From Archangium lipolyticum (lineage in GTDB: Bacteria > Myxococcota > Myxococcia > Myxococcales > Myxococcaceae), in contig NZ_JANKBZ010000003.1 of the NCBI RefSeq assembly GCF_024623785.1, positions 248,001 to 312,000 on the forward strand: DNA of 64,000 bases, given 5' to 3'. The translations under genes and the position numbers were made by a program. A model generated the notes under the pieces. That model saw only the letters and a program-made list of their open reading frames with translations, did no database searches and was not told the origin of the DNA. Below are positions 45,310 to 57,015 of the stretch, piece by piece. Numbering within the stretch: position 1 is the stretch's first letter; each line of letters opens with the position of its first letter.

Positions 45310-46428
45310 ATGTCCATCGACAGGCCCGAGTCCTCGAACCACCCCCGGCTTCTCTTCACCTCGAATGGGACCCGCTACGAACTCATTCGTAGATTGGGAA
45401 GGCGGAACAATGGGGAGCTGATGCTCGCCAGGCGCCGTTATGCCCAGGGACCCGCGGGCTCCGTGATCATCAAGCGGTTGTCGCGGCCGGTCAGTGAGAA
45501 GCAGAAGCAGCGGCTGAAGGAAGAGGTCCAGTTGGCGTACCGGCTCGACCATCCCGGCATCGCGAAGGTGTACCAGTTGGTGCTGCACGGAGGGCTGCCG
45601 TACGTGGTGATGGAGTACGTGGACGGCCGCTCCCTGGAGACGGTGTTGAGCGTGTCGGCCATGCGGCAGCGCCCCATGTCCGAGGCCTTCGTCTGCCATG
45701 TGGTGTCCGAGGTCGCGGACGCGCTCCACCATGCGCACACGCTGGCGGACGAGCTGGGGCGGCCCCTCGGCATCGTCCACCGGGACATCAACCCGGAGAA
45801 CATCCGGGTGAGCACCAACGGCGAGGTGAAGCTGGTGGACTTCGGCGTGGCGTACTCGCTGCTGCCCGGGCGGGAGGCCACCACGGCCTCCGTGCTGCGC
45901 GGGGACATCGCCTATGCGTCCCCGGAGCGCATGCGCCTGGAGAGGGTGGATCACCGCTCGGATCTGTTCTCGCTGGGGCTGGTGATGCTGGAGCTGCTCA
46001 CGGGCAGGCACCTGTATGACCTGGAGGACGTGGAGCAATCGGCGCGGGAGGCCGGCCCGGTTCCAGCCGCGCTGGCCGAGGTGCACTGCGAGGAGCCGAG
46101 CTGGGTTCCGGTCGCGGAGATGGCGGCGCGCATCGCGCGTTTTGGTCCGGAGGACGTGGAGCGGGCGGTCCAGGGCGTGTCGGAGCCGCTGCGGGCCGTG
46201 GTGCACCGGGCGCTCCGGCGGGAGCCTTCCGAGCGCTACCAGTCCGGCCTGGAACTGCGTGACGCGCTCCGGGAGTTCCTCGTGGTCCAGGGGCGCTCGT
46301 ACGGGCGGCCAGAGGCGGCGCGGGAGGTGCTCCTGGCCGTGAAGGAGGCGGAGTTGCTGCGCGAGTCCGCGGACGTGCTCGAACCGGATGTATTCCCGGA
46401 GGTGCCACCTCGGCGGACCGAGCACTGA
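45310..46428 (+). CDS. Ser/Thr protein kinase (Pkn2/Hanks type), soluble
   Basis: 372 residues. Catalytic residues are Lys55 (VIIKRL), Asp159 and Asn164 in HRDINPEN, and Asp177 in DFG; GDIAYASPE is the APE-type anchor. Two features are odd: the glycine loop GRRNNG lacks the GxGxxG pattern, and the HRD+2 Lys is Asn161. Activity is therefore likely but not certain. No transmembrane segment or sensor domain follows the kinase domain. It starts a transcription unit of its own, 142 bases after the preceding gene. Confidence 0.88.
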   Translation: MSIDRPESSNHPRLLFTSNGTRYELIRRLGRRNNGELMLARRRYAQGPAGSVIIKRLSRPVSEKQKQRLKEEVQLAYRLDHPGIAKVYQLVLHGGLPYVVMEYVDGRSLETVLSVSAMRQRPMSEAFVCHVVSEVADALHHAHTLADELGRPLGIVHRDINPENIRVSTNGEVKLVDFGVAYSLLPGREATTASVLRGDIAYASPERMRLERVDHRSDLFSLGLVMLELLTGRHLYDLEDVEQSAREAGPVPAALAEVHCEEPSWVPVAEMAARIARFGPEDVERAVQGVSEPLRAVVHRALRREPSERYQSGLELRDALREFLVVQGRSYGRPEAAREVLLAVKEAELLRESADVLEPDVFPEVPPRRTEH

Positions 46429-46432
46429 GAGG

Positions 46433-46984
46433 TCAGCGCCGGCGCTGTTTTTGTTTCTTCGCCGGCGGCTGGGGCTTTTCCTTTTCGCCGGAGACCTGGA
46501 AGGGAATCCGGAGGTCGGCGACCTCGCGGCCCTGGGAATCGGTCATCGACGTGCCGGTCTGCGCGTCGATGACCAGGGTGTACTTGTGGCCGGTCTTGAG
46601 CGGCGTGGGCAGGGAGATGCGGTACAGCAGCCCGGCCGGGGATTCCTCGACGGTGTCGTCCGAGACCATGGCGCGATCGACCTCGTCGAACAGGCGGACG
46701 CGGTAGTTCCGGAGCACCTGCGTGCTGCGCAGCTCGAGCGTCGACGTGGGATCGATGAGCGGACGGCCTTCTTCCTCGCCAACGAGGGGAATGGTTTCCA
46801 ACCCGGCATCCGAGAGCATGGACTGCAGCGTGAACGACGCGGGACCTGGACCCGCGTCGACGCCCACGTCTTCGGACCCGGGGGTGGTGACGCCCGCGTC
46901 GTCAGTGGGGGCGGAGGGCTTGGGACATCCGGCCACGACGAGCGCGGCCGCGCAGACGGCGAAGCTCAAACGGAGGAGTCGCAT
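46433..46984 (-). CDS. lipoprotein of unknown function
   Basis: 183 residues. Signal ends VVAGC (Cys20), then an Asp/Gly/Pro-rich linker and a beta-rich domain (about 75-165: RVRLFDEVDR, LYRISLPTPLKTGHKYTLVID, SQGREVADLRIPF) that looks Ig-like. The C-terminus is strongly basic (PPAKKQKQRRR), unusual for a lipoprotein. It converges with the kinase gene at 4 bases. Confidence 0.72.
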   Translation of the reverse strand: MRLLRLSFAVCAAALVVAGCPKPSAPTDDAGVTTPGSEDVGVDAGPGPASFTLQSMLSDAGLETIPLVGEEEGRPLIDPTSTLELRSTQVLRNYRVRLFDEVDRAMVSDDTVEESPAGLLYRISLPTPLKTGHKYTLVIDAQTGTSMTDSQGREVADLRIPFQVSGEKEKPQPPAKKQKQRRR

Positions 46985-47402
46985 AGGGGCGGGAGACCCT
47001 ATGTCTCAACGCCCGGTGCGAGAAGCGTGAAAGCCGGGTACCGGATGATGGAGAACGCCGCCAACGGGGGCCTGGATCCGAGTCCCAGGGGGGCCTGGAA
47101 ACAGTCCCGGGGACGCCCGGCGCCACCCCGTCTCCCTCTGACATGGAGTCTGATAAGATGCGTTATGTAAACTAAGCCCACGGGGTTCCCCAGGGCCTCT
47201 GGACCGCATCCTCCCCCGTGCCCTCCAGGCCTCTTCCAGGCCCCTGGCGAACGACGAATCGCGTCATCCGCACTTCTTCCTTCGACCCGGAAATCAAAGT
47301 TCCCTCCATGAGTTCAGGGGCCGGGAATTTTCCCGCCTCTTGACCGGGACCGGCTGTTCCCGGGACAAACCGCACCACCTCCGGATCCCGGAAAGGAATC
47401 TC
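46985..47402. other. 418-base divergent intergenic region
   Basis: Lies between the lipoprotein (minus) and the S46 peptidase (plus) and should contain both promoters. A TGATAAGAT element at 47151-47159 fits an extended -10, with nothing good at -35. The stretch 47138-47175 is more AT-rich than the flanks. No gene was seen; open frames here are short and lack starts with ribosome sites. Confidence 0.4.
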
Positions 47403-49487
47403 ATGAAGCGTCTGCTCCTCCTCGCTTCCTTCCTCGGCGCCGCCCCCGCGCTCGCCGACGAGGGAATGTGGACGTACAACAACTTCCCCGCCTCCAAGGT
47501 CAAGGAGGCGTACGGCTTCCAGCCCTCGCAGGAATGGCTCGACAAGACGCGCCTGGCCTCGGCCAAGTTCGGCTACGGCTGCTCGGCGAGCTTCGTCTCC
47601 CCGGACGGTCTGGTGATGACGAACCACCACTGCGCCCGTGGCTGCATCCAGCAGCTCTCCACGGCCAAGAAGGACTACATCGCCAACGGCTTCTACGCCC
47701 GGACCCAGGCCGAGGAAACCCAGTGCCCGGCCCTGGAGATCAGCCAGCTCGTCGAGATCACCGACGTCACCGCGCAGCTCAACACCGCCACCCAGGGCCT
47801 CACCGGCAAGCAGTACGCCGACAGCCTCAAGGCGGAGATGTCCAAGCTCGAGAAGGCCTGCTCCACCAGCGATGACGTGCGCTGTGACGTGGTGACGCTG
47901 TACCAGGGCGGCAAGTACAACCTCTACAAGTACAAGCGCTTCCAGGACGTGCGGCTCGTGTTCGCCCCCGAGCACGCCGCCGCCTTCTTCGGCGGAGATC
48001 CGGACAACTTCGAGTTCCCCCGGTACGACCTGGACGTGACGTTCGTGCGCGTCTACGGCAAGGACGGCAAGCCCGCGAAGATCGACCACTACTTCAAGTG
48101 GTCCGCCCAGGGCGCCAAGGAAGGCGAGCTCACCTTCATTTCCGGCCACCCCGGAAAGACGTCGCGCGGCCTGACGGTGGCCCAGCTCGAGTACCTGCGG
48201 GACGTGGGCCTGCCCAAGCAGCTCTTCAAGATGTCGGAAGCCCGCGGGATGCTCACCGAGTTCCAGAACCGCGGCGCCGAGCAGAAGCGCATCTCCACCA
48301 ACCAGCTCTTCGGCGTGGAGAACGGCCTCAAGGCCAACAAGGGCCGGCTCGAGCAGCTGGTGGACAAGAACTTCTTCGCCCAGAAGGTCGCCGCCGAGCA
48401 GGAGCTGCGCAACAAGGTCAACGCGGATCCGAAGATGAAGGCGAAGTACGGCGCCGCCTGGGACGAGATCGCCCGCGCCCAGAACACCTACCGCGACATG
48501 CGCAAGGAGTACGAGGCCATGGAGGCCGGCGGCATCGGCGGCCAGCTCTTCAGCCTGGCCCGGATGCTGGTGCGCGCCGCCGAGGAGCTCCCCAAGGCGG
48601 ACGCGGAGCGGCTGCGCGGGTTCAACGACGCCAACCTGCCCGCCCTCAAGGTCCAGTTGATGAGCAAGGCGCCCATCTATCCCGAGCTGGAGATCGCCAA
48701 CCTGACGTTCTCCTTCACCAAGATGCGTGAGGAGCTCGGACCGGATCACCCCTTCGTGAAGAAGGTGCTCGGCAAGGAGTCCCCGGAGTCGCTGGCCACC
48801 CGCCTGGTCAAGGGCTCCAAGCTGATGGATCCCAAGGCCCGCGAGGCGCTCTTCACCGGCGGCAAGAAGGCCATCGACGCCTCCAAGGACACGATGATCC
48901 GCCTGGCGGCTCTGGTGGACCCGGATGGCCGCGCCATCCGCAAGCAGTACGAGGAGAACGTCGAGGCCGTCATCCGCAAGAACGGCGAGCTGATCGCCCA
49001 GGCCCGCTTCGACGTCTACGGCACCGGCATCTACCCGGATGCCACGGGCACCCTGCGCCTCTCCTACGGCGCCGTGAAGGGCTACACGGAGGATGGCAAG
49101 AAGGTGGAGCCCTTCACCCTCATGGGCGCGACCTTCGACCGCCACACCGGTGAGGATCCCTTCGCCCTGCCCAGGTCCTGGCTCGCCGCGCAGAAGGACC
49201 TGACGGCCAACACCCCGATGAACTTCGTCACCACCAACGACATCATCGGCGGCAACTCGGGCTCGCCCATCATCAACAAGGACGCGGAGGTCGTCGGACT
49301 CGTGTTCGACGGCAACATCCAGTCCCTGGGCGGCGAGTACGGCTACGACGGCACCGCCAACCGCGCCGTCGGCGTGCACAGCGAGGCCCTCATCGAGGCC
49401 CTCAAGAAGATCTACAAGGCCGACCGCGTCCTCGAGGAGCTGCGCCCCGGCTCGACTCCCGCCGTGAAGGCCAGCTCGGGCCGGTAA
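47403..49487 (+). CDS. S46-family dipeptidyl-peptidase
   Basis: 694 residues, the normal length for DPP7/DPP11-type enzymes. Signal peptide MKRLLLLASFLGAAPALA. The chymotrypsin-like domain has its His in VMTNHHCARG (His75/76) and Ser619 in GGNSGSPI near the C-terminus, flanking the helical insertion typical of S46. The enzyme removes dipeptides from the N-terminus of peptides in the periplasm, a plausible part of protein feeding during predation. ATG at 47403 has AAGGA upstream. It ends in a strong shared terminator. Confidence 0.92.
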   Translation: MKRLLLLASFLGAAPALADEGMWTYNNFPASKVKEAYGFQPSQEWLDKTRLASAKFGYGCSASFVSPDGLVMTNHHCARGCIQQLSTAKKDYIANGFYARTQAEETQCPALEISQLVEITDVTAQLNTATQGLTGKQYADSLKAEMSKLEKACSTSDDVRCDVVTLYQGGKYNLYKYKRFQDVRLVFAPEHAAAFFGGDPDNFEFPRYDLDVTFVRVYGKDGKPAKIDHYFKWSAQGAKEGELTFISGHPGKTSRGLTVAQLEYLRDVGLPKQLFKMSEARGMLTEFQNRGAEQKRISTNQLFGVENGLKANKGRLEQLVDKNFFAQKVAAEQELRNKVNADPKMKAKYGAAWDEIARAQNTYRDMRKEYEAMEAGGIGGQLFSLARMLVRAAEELPKADAERLRGFNDANLPALKVQLMSKAPIYPELEIANLTFSFTKMREELGPDHPFVKKVLGKESPESLATRLVKGSKLMDPKAREALFTGGKKAIDASKDTMIRLAALVDPDGRAIRKQYEENVEAVIRKNGELIAQARFDVYGTGIYPDATGTLRLSYGAVKGYTEDGKKVEPFTLMGATFDRHTGEDPFALPRSWLAAQKDLTANTPMNFVTTNDIIGGNSGSPIINKDAEVVGLVFDGNIQSLGGEYGYDGTANRAVGVHSEALIEALKKIYKADRVLEELRPGSTPAVKASSGR

Positions 49488-49516
49488 TCCCCTGCCTGTA
49501 GCACCCTGAAAACACG

Positions 49517-49548
49517 AAGGGGCTGCCCGATGAACCGGGCAGCCCCTT
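49517..49548. terminator. bidirectional intrinsic terminator
   Basis: AAGGGGCTGCCCG (49517-49529) and CGGGCAGCCCCTT (49536-49548) form a perfect 13-base stem with loop ATGAAC, followed by TTGTTCTTT on the plus strand and preceded by an A-rich run that gives T's on the minus strand. It lies between the convergent S46 peptidase and guaA genes. Confidence 0.9.
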
Positions 49549-49577
49549 TGTTCTTTCGATCGCCCTTCCCGCTCCGC

Positions 49578-51143
49578 CTACTCCCACTCGATGGTGGCGG
49601 GCGGCTTGGACGAGATGTCGTAGACGACGCGGTTGATGCCGCGCACCTCGTTGGTGATGCGCGTGGAGATGCGCTCCATCACCGGGTACGGCAGCCGCGC
49701 CCAGTCCGCCGTCATGCCGTCCACGCTCGTCACCGCGCGCAGCACGCAGGTGGACTCGTAGGTGCGCTCGTCACCCATCACGCCCACGCTCTGCACCGGC
49801 AGCAGCACCGCGAACGCCTGCCACAGATCCTTGTACAGCCCCGCGTCCCGGATCTCCTGCTGGACGATCGCGTCCGCGCGGCGCACCAGCTCCAGCCGCT
49901 CCTCGGTGATCTCCCCCAGCACCCGGATCGCCAGACCCGGCCCCGGGAACGGCTGCCGCGACACCATCTCGTCCGGCAACCCCAGCTCGCGGCCCAGCGC
50001 GCGGACCTCGTCCTTGAAGAGCTCGCGCAGCGGCTCCACCAGCTTGAGGTTCATCTTCTCCGGCAGCCCGCCCACGTTGTGGTGGCTCTTGATGGTGACC
50101 GAGGGACCCTTGTACGAAACGGACTCGATCACGTCCGGGTACAGCGTGCCCTGCGCCAGGAACTCCGCGCCCTGCACCTCGCGCGCGGCCTCCTCGAACA
50201 CCGCGATGAACTCGCGGCCGATGATCTTCCGCTTCTTCTCCGGATCCGTGACGCCGGCGAGCTTCTCCAGGAAGCGCGCCCGCGCATCCACCGTCTTCAG
50301 CGGCACGTGGAAGCGATCCACGAAGAGCGCCTCCACCTGCGCGCGCTCCCCCTGCCGGAGCAGACCGTTGTCCACGAAGATGCACTGAAGCCGCGCGCCG
50401 AGCGCACGGTGCAGCAACAGCGCCGCCACCGAGCTGTCCACGCCGCCCGACAGCCCGCAGATGACGCGGCCGTGATCGCCCACCTGGCGCCGGATGGCCT
50501 CCTCGGCCTCCTGGATGAAGCCCTTCATCGTCCAGCTCCCGCTCACCTTGCAGTCGGTGAACAGGAAGGCGCGCAGCATCTCCTTGCCCAGCGGGGTGTG
50601 CACCACCTCGGGGTGGAACTGCAGCCCGTAGATGGGCTTGCTCTTGTGCGCCGCCGCCGCGAAGGGCGAGTTGCCGCTACGGCCGATGGACTCGAAGTCC
50701 GGCGGCAGCGCGTCCACCCGGTCTCCGTGGCTCATCCACACCTTCACCCGCTCGCCCATGGGGAATCCGGCGAGCGGGCCCCGGGCCGCCAGCACTTCCA
50801 CCTCGGCGGCGCCGTACTCCCGGTGCGCCGACCGATCCACCCGGCCTCCCAGCAGCTTGGAGATCAGTTGGAGTCCGTAGCAGATGCCCAGCACCGGCAG
50901 GCCCGCGTCGAAGACGTGGGGATCGCACCGCGGCGAGCCCTCCGCCTCCACCGAGGCCGGCCCTCCCGACAGGATGATGCCCCGAGGGGCGAAGCGGCGG
51001 ATGTCCTCCGCGGGCAGATCGGGACGGTGGATCTCGCAGTACACGCCGAGCTCCCGCACCCGGCGGGCGATCAGCTGCGTGTACTGGCTCCCGAAATCGA
51101 GGATCAGGATCTTCTCGGCGTGAATGTCCACCACACTCTCCAA
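49578..51143 (-). CDS. guaA: GMP synthase (glutamine-hydrolysing)
   Basis: 521 residues, standard length. The class I amidotransferase domain has Cys88 (GICYGLQ), His177 and Glu179 (LQFHPEV). The ATP-pyrophosphatase domain starts with PP-loop SGGVDSS (232-238), and the C-terminal dimerisation part ends in the conserved PPATIEWE. It converts XMP to GMP. It is divergent from a lipoprotein gene; guaB lies one gene away, so the guanine pathway is clustered but not in one operon. Confidence 0.98.
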   Translation of the reverse strand: MESVVDIHAEKILILDFGSQYTQLIARRVRELGVYCEIHRPDLPAEDIRRFAPRGIILSGGPASVEAEGSPRCDPHVFDAGLPVLGICYGLQLISKLLGGRVDRSAHREYGAAEVEVLAARGPLAGFPMGERVKVWMSHGDRVDALPPDFESIGRSGNSPFAAAAHKSKPIYGLQFHPEVVHTPLGKEMLRAFLFTDCKVSGSWTMKGFIQEAEEAIRRQVGDHGRVICGLSGGVDSSVAALLLHRALGARLQCIFVDNGLLRQGERAQVEALFVDRFHVPLKTVDARARFLEKLAGVTDPEKKRKIIGREFIAVFEEAAREVQGAEFLAQGTLYPDVIESVSYKGPSVTIKSHHNVGGLPEKMNLKLVEPLRELFKDEVRALGRELGLPDEMVSRQPFPGPGLAIRVLGEITEERLELVRRADAIVQQEIRDAGLYKDLWQAFAVLLPVQSVGVMGDERTYESTCVLRAVTSVDGMTADWARLPYPVMERISTRITNEVRGINRVVYDISSKPPATIEWE

Positions 51144-51154
51144 GGGGGCGCGCG

Positions 51155-51183
51155 TTGACGGATGCGGGCCTTATCGCTACAAA
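51155..51183 (+). promoter_or_regulatory. sigma-70-type promoter candidate
   Basis: TTGACG (51155-51160), a 17-base spacer, and TACAAA (51178-51183) lie 43 bases before the ATG of the lipoprotein gene. Five of six and four of six positions agree with the -35 and -10 consensus and the spacing is ideal. Confidence 0.5.
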
Positions 51184-51226
51184 CTTTCGGAAATCAACCA
51201 TTAAGTCCCGCTCGATGAGGTCCTGG

Positions 51227-51820
51227 ATGCGCCTGCCCGCCGTTGCAACCGTCCTGTTGCTGTCCACCACCGGTTGCGTGAAGGAGATCTCCTCGGAGGA
51301 GCGTCTGGATCGCGAGACCCAGCTCAAGCAGATGAGCGACACCCCGGATGCCGCCGAGCTGGGCAAGGTCCACTGCGATGACACGGGCGAGGCGCTCAAC
51401 CAGGCCCGCAACGTCAACATGCCCGAGACGGACCGGGTGCTGCGCTACATCGAGCTGTACACCTCGCTGCTCAAGCGCAACGCCACCTTCGAGGAGGCGT
51501 TGGCCCGCAACCCGGATCTCCACTACATGGAGGGCAGCGAGAAGCTGGTGGCCGCCCGGGAGGCCTGCATCCAGCAGACCGCGGACGTGAAGGTCGAGTT
51601 CGAGACCTACGTGCGCGAGCTGGTGGAGGTGCCCACCGTCCAGGAGATCAAGGGCGGCAACACCGTCACGGTGGCCCGGCTGGACTTCGCCACCCTGCGC
51701 CAGGCCATCGAGACGCTGAACCTGGACGACAAGGACCAGCTGGTCTCCCGCGTGAGCAACGCGGAGAAGCGCGTCGTCAAGACGGAGGGCGAGGACGCCG
51801 GCCGCAAGCGCGGCAAGTAG
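51227..51820 (+). CDS. lipoprotein of unknown function, helical
   Basis: 197 residues. The signal MRLPAVATVLLLSTTGC ends in a good lipobox (Cys17). The mature part is charged and predicted helical (ETQLKQMSDTP, RVLRYIELYTSLLKRNATFEE, LDFATLRQAIETLNLDDKD) with a Lys/Arg-rich end. ATG at 51227 has GAGG six bases upstream; ATG at 51215 lacks a site. It lies between guaA and guaB but converges with guaB. No family recognised. Confidence 0.75.
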   Translation: MRLPAVATVLLLSTTGCVKEISSEERLDRETQLKQMSDTPDAAELGKVHCDDTGEALNQARNVNMPETDRVLRYIELYTSLLKRNATFEEALARNPDLHYMEGSEKLVAAREACIQQTADVKVEFETYVRELVEVPTVQEIKGGNTVTVARLDFATLRQAIETLNLDDKDQLVSRVSNAEKRVVKTEGEDAGRKRGK

Positions 51821-51851
51821 TCCGCCGCGCCCCCGGCCCACTCCAGGCGCC

Positions 51852-53333
<1,482 letters not shown>

Positions 53334-53483
53334 TCACCCGCGGTAAAGCCGCTTCCATAAGGGCTGTGAACCAGGGGCGCAATGATCAAAACGGCATCCG
53401 CGCCGTCCGGTCCCCTGGCACACAGGCGAATGATGCTAGGATCCCCCACCGCCCCCCCTCGGTGTCGTCACGGGACCTTCATT

Positions 53484-55856
53484 TTGACGCAGCCACACAC
53501 CACAGCCTCGGGAGAAGCCAACGGCCTGGTCGTCAAGTTGCCTTTCTCGACCCCTGAGGAATTCCTGGCGAAGTACGGAGCCAACATCACCCTCGGAGGT
53601 CTCTACCTCCGCTCCAAGTCGGTGAAGCCTCCCGGCACGCGGGTCACCCTGGATCTCAAGCTCGCCGATGGCTCCCGCCTCATCCACGGCTCGGCGGTCA
53701 TCCACTTCGTCACCGGTCAGGGGGGCCAGGGCATCTCCGGCATGGGGTTCCGCTTCCTTGAGATGGACCCGCCAACCCGGCGGTTCCTCGACTCCGCGGT
53801 GGCCGCCCTTCCACACGCCCAGTCATCCCTTCCTCCACTCCCAGCGGGAGTCGGACCGGCTGACTACTCGGTCCCCACCGGTGCTCCGCCCCCGACGGAG
53901 GCGCCGATCGGGCCCACCTTCACTCCGTGGCCCAACAGCATCCCCGTGGCTGCCTCCGCGCCTGTCGCCACGCCCGCGCCCGTGCCCACTCCGGCGGTGG
54001 CCTCGAGCCGTCCCGCTCCGCCCCCCGTGCCCACCCCGAGGATCTCCACGTCCACGCCCGTGGTGCCGAGCGCCCCCGCCTTCGAGGCCCCCACCGAGGA
54101 GCCCAAGCGGACCGGGCCCGTCATCGGCATCGACCTGGGGACGACCAACTCCTGCGCCGCCTACGTGCGCAACAACAAGCCCGGCGTCCTCCCCAGCCGC
54201 GAGGGGCACAACACCGTCCCCTCCATCCTCGCCCTCAACACCCGCGGCAAGCTCGTGGTGGGCCACCCCGCCAGGGGGCAGATGCTCACCAACCCCCGGC
54301 ACACCGTCTACGGTGCCAAGCGGCTCGTCGGCCGTCCCTACGAGTCCCCTCTCGTCCGGGAGATCAAGGACCGCTTCGCCTACGAGATCGCCCCCGGCGA
54401 CAACGGCGAGGCCGCCGTCAAGCTCGGGGATCGCATCTACTCGCTGCAGCAGATCTCCGCGCTCATCCTCCGCGAGGTGCGGGAGGTCGCCCAGAACCAG
54501 CTCGGCCAGCCCATCTCCCGCGCGGTCATCACCGTCCCCGCCTACTACAACGACAACCAGCGCCAGGCCGTGCGCGAGGCCGGCCGGCTCGCCGGGCTCT
54601 ACGTGGAGCGCATCCTCAACGAGCCCACCGCCGCCGCGCTCGCCTACGGCTACGGCCGCAAGCTCACCCAGCGCGTGCTCGTGTACGACCTCGGCGGCGG
54701 CACCTTCGACGCCTCCGTCCTGGAGCTCAACGACTCCATCTACGAGGTGGTCTCCACCGGCGGCGACACCTTCCTCGGTGGCATCGACTTCGACAACGCC
54801 ATCATCGAGTACCTGCTCGAGCAGTTCCACCAGCAGACCGGTCACACCTTCCAGGGTGACCGTGTCGCCATGCAGCGCATCCACGACGCCGCCGAGCGCG
54901 CCAAGTGCGCCCTCTCCGAGCGCTCCGAGGTGCGCGTCCACGTCGCCTTCATCACGATGATCGGCGGCAAGCCGTTCGATCTCGACGTGCCCCTCACCCG
55001 GGACATGCTCGTCCACCTCACCGAGAAGCTCGTCGACCGCACCCTCCAGGTCTGCGCCGAGGTGCTCGACGCCAAGGGCCTCGCCCCCAAGGACATCGAC
55101 GAGATCATCCTCGTGGGCGGTCAGAGCCGCTTCCCGCTCGTCCACGAGAAGCTCTCCTGGTTCTTCGGCAAGGCGCCCGCCAAGAACGTCCACCCGGACG
55201 AGGCCGTGGCCCTCGGCGCCGCGCTGCTCGCGCACAGCCTGGGTCAGCTCGAGGGCGTCGTGCTCATCGACGTGCTGCCCATGTCCATCGGCGTGGGCCT
55301 GCCCGGCGGCCGCTTCAAGCCCGTCCTCGAGCGCAATGCCTCCCTGCCCGCCGCCAAGAGCTACCAGCTCGCCACCAGCCGGGATGATCAGCAGGAACTC
55401 GACGTGATCATCCTCCAGGGCGACTCGGAGCGCGCCATGGAGAACGAGTATCTCGGTACGCTGAAGATCTCCGGCCTGCCCCCGGGGCCTCGCGGCTCGG
55501 TGAAGGTGTCCGTCACCTTCGAGGTGAACAACGAGTGCATCCTCAAGGTCATCGCCCGCGAGCAGACCAGCGGCGCCGAGGTCATGAGCATCTTCAGCAC
55601 CCGTGACACCCCGGAAGAGGTGCGCGCGAAGATGGGGTTGAACCCACCGCATCCCGCGATTCCCTCCGGGCGCCCTCCCCTGTCTCCTCCGGGGCGGCCC
55701 TCCCTCGGGGGGATTCCCACCGTTCCCACCGCGGCTCCCAAGCGGCCCACGATTCCTCCCGTTTCCCTCCCCGCCGCCATGGCCGCCGCCTCCAACGAGG
55801 CAGCCGCTCCGCTCGGCGTCGTGGGTTGGTTGAAACGGTTGCTCGGAAGGACTTGA
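53484..55856 (+). CDS. PilZ-type domain fused to an Hsp70 (DnaK-like) protein
   Basis: About 790 residues. N-terminal TIGR02266/PilZ-like domain (about 15-107, with [12 protein letters not shown] and [10 protein letters not shown]), a Pro/Ala-rich linker (about 110-205), then an Hsp70 ATPase domain opening with [13 protein letters not shown] and containing [14 protein letters not shown] and GGQSRFPLV, and a beta-type substrate domain. The alpha-helical lid of DnaK is missing; the end is Pro-rich with a short basic/hydrophobic tail. The start is uncertain: TTG at 53484 immediately precedes the domain, while ATGs at 53430/53433 would add low-complexity sequence. It may couple a cyclic-dinucleotide or surface signal to chaperone action; inference. 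Confidence 0.85.
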   Translation: MTQPHTTASGEANGLVVKLPFSTPEEFLAKYGANITLGGLYLRSKSVKPPGTRVTLDLKLADGSRLIHGSAVIHFVTGQGGQGISGMGFRFLEMDPPTRRFLDSAVAALPHAQSSLPPLPAGVGPADYSVPTGAPPPTEAPIGPTFTPWPNSIPVAASAPVATPAPVPTPAVASSRPAPPPVPTPRISTSTPVVPSAPAFEAPTEEPKRTGPVIGIDLGTTNSCAAYVRNNKPGVLPSREGHNTVPSILALNTRGKLVVGHPARGQMLTNPRHTVYGAKRLVGRPYESPLVREIKDRFAYEIAPGDNGEAAVKLGDRIYSLQQISALILREVREVAQNQLGQPISRAVITVPAYYNDNQRQAVREAGRLAGLYVERILNEPTAAALAYGYGRKLTQRVLVYDLGGGTFDASVLELNDSIYEVVSTGGDTFLGGIDFDNAIIEYLLEQFHQQTGHTFQGDRVAMQRIHDAAERAKCALSERSEVRVHVAFITMIGGKPFDLDVPLTRDMLVHLTEKLVDRTLQVCAEVLDAKGLAPKDIDEIILVGGQSRFPLVHEKLSWFFGKAPAKNVHPDEAVALGAALLAHSLGQLEGVVLIDVLPMSIGVGLPGGRFKPVLERNASLPAAKSYQLATSRDDQQELDVIILQGDSERAMENEYLGTLKISGLPPGPRGSVKVSVTFEVNNECILKVIAREQTSGAEVMSIFSTRDTPEEVRAKMGLNPPHPAIPSGRPPLSPPGRPSLGGIPTVPTAAPKRPTIPPVSLPAAMAAASNEAAAPLGVVGWLKRLLGRT

Positions 55857-55870
55857 GAACGGGGACGGAT

Positions 55871-55904
55871 ACCCTCACCCCGACCCTCTCCCAAGGGGAG
55901 AGGG
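55871..55904. repeat. REP-like hairpin element, copy 1
   Basis: ACCCTCACCCCGA leads into a stem CCCTCTCCC (55884-55892), loop AAG, GGGAGAGGG (55896-55904). The element lies between the convergent Hsp70-fusion and DedA genes and probably ends transcription. It recurs almost unchanged at 58072-58105. Confidence 0.65.
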
Positions 55905-55920
55905 AGTGGGGGGGTTGTCC

Positions 55921-56667
55921 TCAGTCTCGCACGTGCAGGCGATCCTTCGACTGCTCCGCCATCTCGAAGACGGGAGCCGACGAGGTCTCGGACGCGCCCG
56001 TCAGCAGGTGCGCCGGCACCGGCGAGGCCTTCACCGCCGCCTTCAGCGCCGCATCCCGCACCGCGGCGATCCGCTTGCGCCACAGGAAGAACACCAGGCC
56101 CACCACCGCGAGGCCCCCGAACACCACCAGCTGGCCGTCCTTCAGCAGCTCGATGCCGTAGTCGAGCTTGTCGCCGAAGTGGAAGCCGAGCCACACGAAG
56201 AACGGCGCCGACAGCAGCGCCGCCAGCCCGTCCCAGAAGATGAAGCGCCAGTAGGACATGCCCGCCGAACCCGCGGTGAAGTACGTCACCGCGCGCACCC
56301 CGGGCAGGAAACGGGCGATCATCACGATCTTCTGCCCGTGCAGCGCGAACATCCCCTCCACCCGCGCCCTCTTCTCCGGCGTGACCACCCGCGCGAAGAA
56401 GCCGCTGGGAGACCGGCCCACCTGCGAGCCCAGACGGCGGCCCGCCAGGAAGATGAGGCTGTCGCCCACCAGGATGCCGGCGAAGCCGATCAACATCATC
56501 ATCGAAAGACTCGCCGCTCCCTTGTGCGCCAGGAATCCGCCCAGGATGAGCGAGATGTCCTCCGGCAGGGGGACGCCGAGCCCACAGGCCACCAGCACGC
56601 CGAAGACGGCCGCATAGGCGAGGAAGCCGTGGGTGTTGCCCAGCAGGTTGGTGAGGAATTCTTGCAC
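55921..56667 (-). CDS. DedA-family membrane protein
   Basis: 248 residues with four or five hydrophobic segments. The DedA signatures are present: VPLPEDISLILGGF near the N-terminus and the functional ARFLPGVRAVTYF segment with its two Arg. DedA proteins are phospholipid/undecaprenyl-phosphate transporters or scramblases supporting envelope homeostasis. The cytoplasmic tail (about 205-248) is longer than usual. Confidence 0.92.
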   Translation of the reverse strand: MQEFLTNLLGNTHGFLAYAAVFGVLVACGLGVPLPEDISLILGGFLAHKGAASLSMMMLIGFAGILVGDSLIFLAGRRLGSQVGRSPSGFFARVVTPEKRARVEGMFALHGQKIVMIARFLPGVRAVTYFTAGSAGMSYWRFIFWDGLAALLSAPFFVWLGFHFGDKLDYGIELLKDGQLVVFGGLAVVGLVFFLWRKRIAAVRDAALKAAVKASPVPAHLLTGASETSSAPVFEMAEQSKDRLHVRD

Positions 56668-57015
56668 GCGAGTCTCGTCTCTCTCTTCACTGCCGTGGAG
56701 GCCGGTCCGGCGCTAGCCGTGCCTGGGTCTCCAGCGCCCACGCATCAACCGGGCGCGCATCATCAAAACTCCGGGCCACGCATCGCAACCCAAAGTATCC
56801 CCTATGGCTGGCTGCCTCGGCATCGGCAACTAGAACCGACCTCCAGGCCAGCGCTCCCTCGTCCGCCCGCTCCTCGGCGGTCCCTTCGTGGCGAGGGGTT
56901 CCCGAAGGTGGGTACGCATGGGTGGGCTCCCACGCACATGCACCCAGCGCCTTCCTCGTGAACGTTCCTCGCATCGTCGGCGAAGAAGGTAGCACGGGGC
57001 GCAAGGGGGGGAGGG
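56668..57015. other. 348-base intergenic region
   Basis: Separates the DedA gene from the cyclic-nucleotide-binding gene, both on the minus strand, and should carry the DedA promoter. It holds a loose inverted repeat around 56908-56944 (ACGCATGGGTGGG against CCCACGCACATGC). Open frames across it are shadows without ribosome sites. Confidence 0.4.

Noticed and set aside
47340-47402. Longer N-terminus for the S46 peptidase
   Set aside because: The signal peptide begins precisely at the ATG at 47403 and a ribosome site precedes it.
53420-53440. TGGCAC... sequence upstream of the Hsp70 fusion as a sigma-54 promoter
   Set aside because: The spacing to the next GC does not fit the GG-N10-GC rule.
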